From: Entamoeba histolytica HM-1:IMSS
Lineage: Eukaryota; Evosea; Mastigamoebida; Endamoebidae
Reading direction: 5' to 3'
Assembly: GCF_000208925.1 (NCBI RefSeq)
Contig: NW_001915107.1
Coordinates: 1 to 23,356, forward strand
Length of the DNA: 23,356 nucleotides
Below the pieces are notes generated by a model. It saw only the letters and a list, made by a program, of their open reading frames with translations, did not search any database and was not told the origin of the DNA. This document shows positions 1 through 8,800 of the stretch, piece after piece; position 1 is the stretch's first letter; each line of letters starts with the position of its first letter. Position numbers and translations under genes: made by a program.

Positions 1-1
1 T

Positions 2-229
2 GGATTAATGAATAAAGAAAGTAATAAATTAATTAAAGAATTAAAAATTGAAATTGACATCGAGAAAGAAGTAAAAAACCTTGTCATAAAAAACATTATA
101 GATGTCATGGAATACTACTTCAATCACAACCAAACATACTCCGTAGAGCTACTAGAAGAAGAAGACGAAGGGATTGGATTAGTCTCCCTTGAGCCAGGAA
201 GAATAGAACCTAATTCTATTAATATTTAA
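2..229 (+). CDS. 3' end of an unrecognised protein gene (cut by window edge)
   Basis: The reading frame is open from base 2 and ends at TAA 227-229. The first in-frame ATG is at base 8, but no in-frame stop precedes it, so this is probably the C-terminal part of a longer protein, though a 73-residue protein cannot be excluded. The visible part is charged and Lys/Glu-rich at its start, then has a hydrophobic patch (VIKNIIDVMEYYF), an acidic run (ELLEEEDEG) and a neutral end (LVSLEPGRIEPNSINI). Sequence composition drops sharply to almost pure A/T right after the stop, which supports real coding up to that point. I do not recognise the family. Confidence 0.55.
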   Translation, partial: GLMNKESNKLIKELKIEIDIEKEVKNLVIKNIIDVMEYYFNHNQTYSVELLEEEDEGIGLVSLEPGRIEPNSINI

Positions 230-2040
230 TTAATTGCTTTTTAATTATCTTTTATATTTACTTTCAATTTATATTTATTCTGATCTGATTTATATTGTTT
301 TTATCTTTTATATGTTGATTTTATGATTATATCATTAATTATCATTTCTTGATTTATTTATCATTTATTCTTATTATTATTTTGTTTTTTATATTCTATA
401 TCATATATTCATATCATTTTCATTTATATTTTATCCATTATTACATGTTATAATAACATAACACTTATGATTGATTATATAATAAATATCATGATGAAAT
501 TATACACATAAATAATAAACATAAAAAATAATAAAATATTTTTCATCAATAAAACAATATTAGTTATTTTGCATCATTAGATTAGACACTTTTTATTGAA
601 TATTTCTAATTTTTACATTAAAAATACACTTTTTATTTCTTCTTTTCTTCTTTTATTATTTTTTTCTTTTATTACTTTTATCTTCTTTCTTTTTATCTTT
701 TTCTACTTCTTACTTTATTTTTATTCTTTTTATCTTTCTTTCTCTTCATTTCACATTATTTGCTTTTTTCTTTGTCATATAAAAATATCAATATGAAACA
801 TTGTTCCAATATAAAAACATAATATTGTTATTGAAAAATAAATAAATCAAAGAATGTTTGACAATATCAAAAAATATAATATCTAATGAATAAAAAAGAA
901 TAAAATTATTCTAATATTTGATATGATTAATATTTCATATCATAACATTAATGGAGATAATTGAAGAAAAGAATTATTATTAAATTAAAGAATAGAAGTA
1001 ATAAAATAGAGATATTAAGAGATATAAAAATAAATGCAGTATTAAATTCAATAAATAGTTTAATAAATATCTTAAATATTAAATTAATTAATGAAATAAA
1101 AATGAAATTGTAAAAGAAATTAAAACAATATTATGCAAAAATAATGGATATTATTAAATATTAATTGTACATTAATTATACATAATATATTCTTTGTAGT
1201 TTTTGATTGAAGAAGAGTCTGAATATGATTAATTTCTATTGAAAGAAACATTAAATAATACCTCTATTATTACTTAATAAATAGTTATTATCATTAGTTT
1301 ATAAAATATATTAATGAAATACATCATAACTATTTATTATTATTTAAAATGAATCTTATGAAAAAAAAGAATATTATAGTTATATTAGAATTATTAAATG
1401 TAGTTATAAGTATAATATACTATCTACATTAATTTATAAACTATAAATAAATGAGAATAAAAATCAGTTGGATTGTATAAATCAATAATACTTAGAAGAT
1501 AGAAATAAAAATAAAGATTATATAATAACTCTCTTTCTAAAATTGTTAAAATATTAATAAAAACAAGAATAGAAAGAAATATAACCAAAGATAAGTTTAT
1601 TAATTAACAAATCAAAATAGCTTTAAAAATTCTTATTATCAATTTCTTTGAATATAATTTGTATTTAATAACTAGAAATTATTAAATTTATTATTTTATA
1701 TTTTTATAACACAATTATTTTTTGTTTGATTAAAACTTTATATAATCATTAAAATGTTTATTATTTATTGTTTCATTGTTTTTATTATTCATTACTTTCT
1801 TTTAATATTCTATTATGTGTATATTTGTTCTATTTTATATGTTATTAATTACATCACTCATTCTTCAATTATTTAGTATAACTTTACTTCTTTATATTAC
1901 TTTCTTTTATCTTTTATGTTTATTATTGTATTACTTTTTCTTATGTTATTTCAATTTCTCTTATTTATTATGTTTCATTAATTTCTATTAACAAATACCA
2001 TTGTTAAATTAAACTTGAATTTATATAAAAAGTATTTATT
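230..2040. other. Long A/T-rich intergenic gap, no intact gene
   Basis: No supported gene. The strand composition changes in blocks: about 230-830 is T-rich on the + strand, about 840-1670 is A-rich with scattered stops in every frame, and about 1670-2040 is T-rich again. A-rich + strand is the usual look of coding DNA in this genome, so the middle block could be a decayed gene, but I can recover no protein family from it. A 15-nt palindrome lies at 445-459 and a 65-nt inverted repeat at 1275-1339. No tRNA or other RNA gene was recognised. Confidence 0.6.
1275..1339. repeat. Inverted repeat with 14-bp perfect arms and inner stem
   Basis: The left arm TAATAAATAGTTAT (1275-1288) is the exact reverse complement of the right arm ATAACTATTTATTA (1326-1339). 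Inside it, TCATTA (1291-1296) pairs with TAATGA (1312-1317), leaving a 15-nt loop. An RNA copy would form a two-part hairpin. At this A/T content one or two arms of this length could arise by chance in a window this size, so function is uncertain. Confidence 0.5.
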
Positions 2041-2886
2041 TTAATCATCCGATATTTCATATACTTCTACATCTCTTTGACTTTCACTTGTTTCTTCTTT
2101 ATTTTCTTTGTCTGTACCTTTTTCTTCTTTCTCATTTGAATTTGAACTTGAACTTGAAGTTGAACTACTTTCTTTATCTTTGGTTTGATATGTGTGTTGT
2201 TCTTTATTATTATTAAAATATGTTCCTGTACTACTATCACTCATACTGTAATATTCATTTAGTTCTCCTTCATCATTTTGTTCATCTCCACTCATTTCTG
2301 TATTATCATTAAAAATACTTTCTTTATCATTGTTATTATTAAACTCACTGTCATATTTCTCATTTGAATATAAGTCTTCAATCTCACTTTGGTAGAGTTG
2401 GTTAACTTGAAATTCAATCTCTTCAATGTCATCACTCTCTAATTCTACTTGTTTAATTATTTCTTTGATACTTAAATTTTCCTTAATAAGACTTTCTGTC
2501 TCATGTTCAGTTTGTTCTTTGAGTGTTTTTTCTTGATATTCTATATTTTCTATATTTTCTTTTCTTTGTTTTTTAATTTCTTCTATTTCCTTTCTAATTT
2601 TCTTGTTTTCTTTTTCAATTTCCTTCACTTGTTTCTCTTGTATTTCAATGCCTTTTTTTATTTCTTCAACTTCATTCTTCACTTCTATCCCTTTATTCCC
2701 TTCATTTGAAATTTTGTTCATTTCCTCAATTAACTCTTGTGCTTCTCTAATAGCCTGAAGCGTGCATTGAATCTCTGTTTTCTTATTGACCATTTCATTA
2801 ATTCTTTTCTTGCTTTCATTAATTTCATGAATGCATAAATAACTTTTGTGTTTGCAAAGTGCAATTTGTTCTTCACTTCGATGCAT
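2041..2886 (-). CDS. Coiled-coil protein with acidic, serine-rich C-terminal tail
   Basis: This frame encodes 281 residues of unknown family. Residues about 1-30 hold a short Cys/His-containing head (ALCKHKSYLCIHE). Residues about 30-135 are heptad-like and rich in Glu, Lys and Ile, typical of a long coiled coil. From about 150 to the end the protein is acidic and low in complexity, with Asn and Ser runs (NNNNDKE, SSSTSSSSS), ending EVYEISDD. No signal peptide or membrane segment is visible. The start was taken as the first ATG of the frame; it lies 71 bp from the start of the divergent RRP1 gene, so the two probably share one short bidirectional promoter. The acidic, Ser-rich tail would suit a phosphorylated or basic-protein-binding region, but that is inference. 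A nuclear role next to RRP1 is only a guess. Confidence 0.75.
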   Translation of the reverse strand: MHRSEEQIALCKHKSYLCIHEINESKKRINEMVNKKTEIQCTLQAIREAQELIEEMNKISNEGNKGIEVKNEVEEIKKGIEIQEKQVKEIEKENKKIRKEIEEIKKQRKENIENIEYQEKTLKEQTEHETESLIKENLSIKEIIKQVELESDDIEEIEFQVNQLYQSEIEDLYSNEKYDSEFNNNNDKESIFNDNTEMSGDEQNDEGELNEYYSMSDSSTGTYFNNNKEQHTYQTKDKESSSTSSSSSNSNEKEEKGTDKENKEETSESQRDVEVYEISDD

Positions 2887-2921
2887 TTCTTTTTGTTTTT
2901 ATTTTTTGTTTTTTGTGTGAA

Positions 2922-2936
2922 GAACTAACCCTGAAC
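2922..2936 (+). promoter_or_regulatory. Twin GAAC core elements upstream of RRP1
   Basis: Two GAAC tetramers, GAACTAA (2922) and GAACCAA (2933), lie 11 bp apart. The second ends 21 nt before the ATG at 2958. GAAC (AATGAACT-like) is an established Entamoeba core promoter element acting close to the transcription start, and 5' leaders in this genus are very short. The location supports 2958 as the RRP1 start. Confidence 0.5.
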
Positions 2937-2957
2937 CAACACAACCACTTCTTCTAC

Positions 2958-3917
2958 ATGACAAACAACTCCATCAGTATTGGGAAAATCATTGCACAGA
3001 AACTTTCTAATGAAGAGCCAAGTATCAGAGATGCAGGATGGAAAGAGGCAAAAGAAGTTTTAATGAAAAAAGACACAAATGAAGAAGTTATGAAAGAGAT
3101 TTGGATTGGACTTTATTTTTGTTTGTTTATTCAAATTATAAGAAAGAGGAAAATAAATAAATAAATAAATAATTAAATAATAGGGTATTGGCATAGTGAT
3201 GGAAGAGATTATCAAGAAAAAGTAAGAAAAGAAATTACATCAATAATGAATAAAGAAGAAATTGACAAACACGAATGCATTTTATTTGTAAAAGTTGGAA
3301 TGGAGACATTAGAAAGATATTGGGATGAAATTGATTATGTTAGAATAAAAAAATATGAAATGTTATTGTGTCAAATGATTCAAAAATATTTATATTTTAT
3401 TTCACAACATGGATGGAATATTGAAATGATTAAAGAATGGAATGAGTATTTATTAGAACATGTTGTTCCACTTCAAAATAACCCAATTTCATTATCATTT
3501 TCAACAAAAGTAGCAGACTATTATTATGATTATCTTAATGATGTTATATATATTGATGAAGCACCTGAACCAAATGAAGAAGCTAAAAATGAGTTAGCAA
3601 GATTATTAATAAAGTATTTAAAGAATGGAAAGATTCAATCTCTTCATAAAAGTTTTGAAGAAGCACGTGAAAGATTACAAACGGAATTATATCATTACAT
3701 TAATTTAGGAGATATAGTTAAAAATTGTCGTGTTAGACCAGTCAAAGAATTTAATAAAACACCATTATTAGGATGTGGTATGGAAAAAGTAGAGAAATTA
3801 AGAGCAATAAAACAAGAAAAACGTGATAAGAAAAAGAAGGACAAAGAGCGTAAAGAAAAGATGAATAAAAAAAGAAAACAAAAGGAAGAGAAAAAACCAA
3901 AGAAAGTTTTAAATTAA
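2958..3917 (+). CDS. RRP1: RRP1/Nop52-family rRNA processing protein, two exons
   Basis: The gene is two exons, 2958-3120 and 3184-3917, joined across a 63-nt intron. The spliced frame is 897 nt, or 298 residues. The split codon gives Trp at the junction, so the sequence reads GLYF-WYWHSDGRDYQ, matching the conserved Nop52 stretch in which a Trp-rich, short loop follows the first helical repeat. The next stretch (ECILFVKVGMETLERYWDEIDYVRIKKYEMLLCQM) matches the Nop52 core, with Trp-Asp-x-Ile-Asp and the Arg/Lys-Lys-Tyr-x-Met-Leu helix. The C-terminus from about residue 250 is a dense Lys/Arg tail suited to nucleolar targeting. RRP1 family proteins act in the nucleolus in 27S pre-rRNA processing for the 60S subunit. 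The start at ATG 2958 is preferred over the in-frame upstream ATG 2859, which overlaps the divergent gene and precedes the GAAC elements. Confidence 0.88.
3121..3183 (+). other. Spliceosomal intron of RRP1 (63 nt)
   Basis: It starts with GTTTGT and ends with TAG, the typical Entamoeba intron borders, and has a phase-1 position. It contains an AAAT tetranucleotide run at 3151-3172 and in-frame stops. Removing it joins the two halves of the Nop52 domain in one frame with a conserved Trp codon at the junction. Confidence 0.9.
3151..3172 (+). repeat. (AAAT)n microsatellite in the RRP1 intron
   Basis: About five and a half copies of AAAT in a row, in the second half of the 63-nt intron. Length is likely to vary between isolates. 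Confidence 0.75.
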
Positions 3918-3980
3918 TTTAATATTAAATATTGATTTTATTAATCTTCTTCTCTTATTAATTTAATTTATTAGAATTTT

Positions 3981-4018
3981 ATTTCTTTTTTTTATTTCTT
4001 TTTTTTATTTCTTTTTTT
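3981..4018 (+). repeat. Three tandem 13-bp polypyrimidine repeats downstream of RRP1
   Basis: The unit ATTTCTTTTTTTT occurs at 3981-3993 and 3994-4006, and again with one T fewer at 4007-4018. It lies 64 nt after the RRP1 stop, where Entamoeba genes usually have a pyrimidine tract linked to 3' end formation, so it may help poly(A) site choice. Confidence 0.65.
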
Positions 4019-4804
4019 ATTGTTTATATTCAAAATCTATCTATCAACTATAACAAAACATTGGTTAATTCTTATCATTCAAGAAGTGGTATTAATAAAA
4101 TAATTTGTGTTTGTCGTATCAAATATTGTTATTATTTTATTATTTAAAAAGCAATTAATTAAGTATTAATACTATCATTTCTTTCTTTTTCTTTGTCTTC
4201 TTCATAAGTGTTTCATCATTCTTTCTTTTAGAACTAATCATTATTATCATATTAAAAATATTTATCATATTAATTCACATCGTTTATTTATTGAATATCA
4301 TTACTATGAATTAATATTTCTAAAATAATTCAAATGTTCAAATTAATATCTGAAAATCTAAATAAAATACAAAATCTTTGTTGAAATGAAATTTATATTT
4401 ATTTTCATGGTTTTAATTTATTTTCTTTATTTTCTTTGTTTTATTTTTGATAAAAATATGTTATAAACTTCATATTTCTATTTTCATTCCTTATTTTACT
4501 TTTGATATTATTTTTAAACATTACTTTTATGTTCATTCATTATATTATTATCATTATTTGATTCAACAGTAAATATTCTATATTTGTTTTTATTTATGAC
4601 ATTATTATATTATTCTATTTCTTCTTATTATTTATATTCTTTCTATTATTTTCTACTTTCTCTTATTATCTTTGTTTTTATTCATTTTCTCATCTATTTC
4701 TTTTATCTATATATTAAATCACATTTTATGTTTTTATTTTTTTTAATCTACTCTCTTTATGATTTTATTCATTTTCTGTTTATCTCTTGTATTTGTCATT
4801 TTAT

Positions 4805-4858
4805 TTTCTATGTTGTATTATTCTTTTCATATCGTATTTGATTTCTATGTTGTATTAT
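4805..4858. repeat. 17-bp direct repeat, 37-nt period
   Basis: TTTCTATGTTGTATTAT is present at 4805-4821 and again, without change, at 4842-4858. The flanks are related T-rich sequence, so this may be the best-preserved part of a larger degenerate tandem repeat. Confidence 0.6.
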
Positions 4859-5829
4859 CATCTCTCTTCTTTTTTTTCTTTGTTACTTCTTGTGTGTATT
4901 TGCTCATTCTTTTATCTTTTTCTTTTATTTTTATTTCTTCTTTTATTCTCAATATTTCTCATGTTTTGATTTGAATATTCTGATTTAAATAGATTTATTT
5001 ATCTTTTATTTTATTGTGTTTTATTACAATTATTATTCTTTGTTTGTATTTAAATATTTCAAACTAACATTTTGTTCATTTTCTTAGTTATTTTTTTTGT
5101 AAATACTTTGTATTCTTCTTTATTTATTATACAATTTATATCTACTTCAAGAACCAACGTTTTTATTATAAAATAATCAGTATTTGTAAAACATAAATGC
5201 TTCTAAATGAAAGTTTATGAAAATAAAACCAATTAATTGCTATGATTGAACTATTTGTTTTTAAAGAAAGTTGATTTTGTTATGTGTTTAGAAATATAAG
5301 AAGAAAAAGAACAAGAATAAATTGACTTGGAATGAACTAAACTATTTTTGAATCTATTTCATCAATTCCTTTTTCAGTCTTTGTACCATATAATCTTTAC
5401 TTCTTATTTTACATTATTAGGTTTATTCGAAATGAATACAAATACTTAATGAAGAATGAGATTCAGATGGTTGAATGAAATAACAATAAACACATTCATC
5501 ATAAATTAGAACAAACAACTTACATACAAGTAGAACAATAAAGATGAAAAGAAATTATCTATTTGAATTACTCTCAATTAATGAATTTCTATTTAACAAA
5601 TTAGAAAGATAACTCACATAATAAATGAATCAATGTATTTTCAGTCTAACATTATCAGTCATTTTACTAAATTTTAATAAAATAAGTTTCTATTCTTCCT
5701 GATTCTGTGGAGAATAATTCTATATCATTTTCTATTTTTCATTAAATAAAATAATAAAATAATAGTAAAGTACTGATAATAAAATTTAAAAAAAACAAGA
5801 AAAATAATAACTCATTATTTATAGAAGTT

Positions 5830-8800
5830 ATGTCAAATTCTTTTCAATGTTTTGGTGAATTTGGATTTATTACATCAAAAGAAATTAATCCATGTTTTGA
5901 AAATTATATTTTATTCCCATTACTCAGTTTTTTTTCCATATTGTTATGTTTATATTATTGGAAAACACCTTCATTGAAAGAAATAAAAAGTAAAACGTTG
6001 TTCAATTTGATTTCTTTTAGTTTAATAATTTTATTAATTATTGAGTCTCTTCAATACCCGCATCACTTGTTTCTTGTTGTTATTTCATTTTCTTTATTTT
6101 TATTATACCATTTATCAGATAAAGTCATTATTTTTTATCTCCCTTCTTCATTATTTTGTATTATTTGTTGCTTTCATCAGCACACTTCTCCTTCTTTACT
6201 CAGACTATTATGTGCATTACTTTCTTCAATTCAATTGTTGTATATTCTCTTCTTTTCTCCTAAGCAAGGAGTTTCTGACAAAAATTTACTTACACCAAAA
6301 TACTCTTTAAATTTAATAAATAAATGGACATACTCATTTATAACTCCATTATTATCATTAGCACAAAGTCGTTTATTAAATTCATCTGACCTTCCTGAAT
6401 TACCACGTGAAGTACCTGTTTTAGAAAAACAATTAAAAAAAAGTTCATTAATGAAAGCGATATTTGTATGTTATTTTCCTAGGTTACTAATGACAGTTCC
6501 TTATTTCATTATAATGATAGGAACAGAAACAATTCTTCCTGTAATACAAAAACATATTCTTATGAATTTAGAACAAAATAAATCTATTTTATGGTTATCT
6601 CTTTGTATGTTATTTATTCCATTAATTTCTGCATTTGTAAGACAAAGAAATATATATTTATCTTCATTAATTCACGTTCAAATAAAAAAAGAATTAACTG
6701 ATATTGTATTTAATAAATTGCTTATTGTACAACATGCAAATAACTCTAAAATAGTGAATATTCTTAACATTGATATTGATCGAGTTGTACGTTTTTTGGT
6801 ACATATTTTTGATCTAATTGATATTCCTGTTTCATTAATAATATGTTCATTTATGTTGTATGACCTTGTTGGTACAGCAGCATTATATGGAATTATAGGA
6901 CTTTTTATTTGTGTTCCAATAACATTAGTTATTGCAAGTTATCAAAGAAAAATGAGGTTTGAATTAATGCAACTTCGTGATAATAGAGGGAAAATAACAA
7001 ATGAATTACTTTCTAATATTCGTGGAGTTAAACTAGAAGGATTAGTAGATATTGCCCAACAACGAGTTGAATGTTCTAGAGAAATTGAACAAAAATTAAT
7101 AAGAAAATTATCAGTTGTTGATGGATGTATGTTTGGAATTACTAGACTTCTTCCAGCAATTATTTCAATGATTACTTTTAGTGTTGCATTAAGAAGTATG
7201 GAATTATCAAGTTCAATAGCATTTACAACATTATCAGTATTTCAAATGTTACAACACCCCTTAAGTTTTCTTCCATTATTAGTACTTGGATTAACTGAAG
7301 CTAAAGTTGCTATAGAACGAATTGAAAAATTTTTAAATAAAAAAGAATATGAAGGAATTAAAAGAATAAAAGAAGAAGATAACACTTCAATTAAATTAAA
7401 AGGAAGTTTTGGATATAAAGACAAAATGATATTAAATGATATTAATTTAGAAATACAAAAAGGAAAATTAGTAATGGTTATTGGACAAGTTGGATGTGGT
7501 AAAACTACATTACTTAATGCAATTTTAGGAGAATGTAAACACAATGAAAATTCATTTAATGGAATAAATGGAAGTATTGGATTTATTTCATCAACTCCAT
7601 GGTTAAGAAATGATACAGTTCAAGGAAATATTTGTATGGGAAATGAATATAATGAAGAACGATTTAATACAACAATTAGTCTTTGTCAATTAGAACCTGA
7701 TATTAAAATTTTTCATGATGGTATTAAAACACAAATTGGTGAACGTGGAATTACATTATCAGGTGGTCAAAAACAAAGAATTGCATTAGCTAGAGTGATA
7801 TATAAATTATATGATATTTATTTAATTGATGATGTATTATCTGCAGTTGATCCAAATGTATCAGTTAAACTTTTTAAAGATGTAATTCAAAATGAATTAA
7901 AAGAAAAAACAAGAGTATTATGTACACATCAATTACAATATCTTCCATATGCAGATCAAATTATTGTATTAGAAAATCATCAGATTGTTTTCAATGGAAA
8001 TTATGATGATTTTATTCAAACTGAATTTATGAATACATTAAAAGATATGAAAGAATTAACAAAAACACCTACTACATTATCTCCTATTCCTATTAAAAAA
8101 GAAATAAAAACATTAAATCCTTTAGAATCTCCTTCTCATTTAAATGAAACTTCAAATGAATTAATGACAAAAGAAACTATTGAAAGTGGAATAATTAAAG
8201 AATCAGTTTTTAAAAAATATATTCAAAGTGTTGGTGGTTTACCATCAATTATTATTTATTTATGTATTTCATTTGCTGTTAAAGGTTCATCAACATTATC
8301 TGATTATATGTTAACATATAATCCAATTCCATTATTATATTATTTTATTTTACAACTTATTTCAGTGATATTTACTTTATTAAAAAGTATTATTGAAACA
8401 CGACTTGGTACAAAAGCAACAACAACTTTACACAATTCAATGTTTTATCATGTTATTCATTCTCCTTTTATTTTCTTTGACACAACTCCAATAGGAAGAA
8501 TTTTAAATAGATTTACTAAAGACATTGAAACAATGGATACTCAATTAAAAAGAGTACTTTCAATTTGTATTCTTCAAGTCCTCACTATTATCTTTGTATT
8601 ATTATTAAACTTACTTTCTTCAATTCTCTTTATGCCTCTTTTAATTATTTTAAGTTATGTTTATATTTCTATTATTATATTTTATATTGACTCAAGTCAA
8701 AACTTACAAAGACTACAATCAACAACTAAATCACCAAGACTATCTATTATATCAGAAATTGTTCCTGGTTTATTTACTATTCGTGCACAAAATTTAAATC

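Larger units (their letters stand above)
3918..5829. other. Long A/T-rich gap, T-rich and partly repetitive
   Basis: I see no intact gene. 3918-4020 carries the 3' flank of RRP1, with a polypyrimidine tract usual after Entamoeba stop codons. About 4500-5080 is very T-rich on the + strand; its apparent open frames encode only Phe/Leu/Ile/Tyr/Ser low-complexity strings and are not credible. A 17-bp direct repeat sits at 4805-4821 and 4842-4858. From about 5150 the composition is mixed, and an exact AATGAACT (5331-5338) is present with no gene close downstream. TTTTCAGTCT occurs at 5371-5380 and again at 5638-5647. Confidence 0.6.

Noticed and set aside
491..497. ATGATGA as a possible box C of a C/D snoRNA
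   Set aside because: No box D (CTGA) at a fitting distance and no terminal stem.
596..796. 66-residue open frame in the first gap
   Set aside because: Encodes only Phe/Leu/Ile/Tyr/Ser low-complexity sequence from T-rich DNA; no domain, no promoter element.
2041..2070. EVYEISDD tail as a SUMO-interacting motif
   Set aside because: The hydrophobic spacing does not fit the usual pattern well, and Glu-rich tails give such matches by chance.
2503..2709. Open frame on the + strand inside the coiled-coil gene
   Set aside because: Mirror of the Glu/Lys-rich coding strand, giving Phe/Leu-rich nonsense.
2859..2957. Upstream in-frame start for RRP1 (MQFVLHFDAFL...)
   Set aside because: It overlaps the start of the divergent gene and lies upstream of the GAAC elements; the added residues are not part of the Nop52 family.
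4584..4974. Three overlapping open frames of 60-85 residues
   Set aside because: Same T-rich hydrophobic low complexity in several frames at once, typical of noncoding T-rich DNA here.
7242..7544. 100-residue minus-strand frame inside the ABC transporter
   Set aside because: Lies opposite well-conserved NBD1 coding sequence, including Walker A; no family resemblance.
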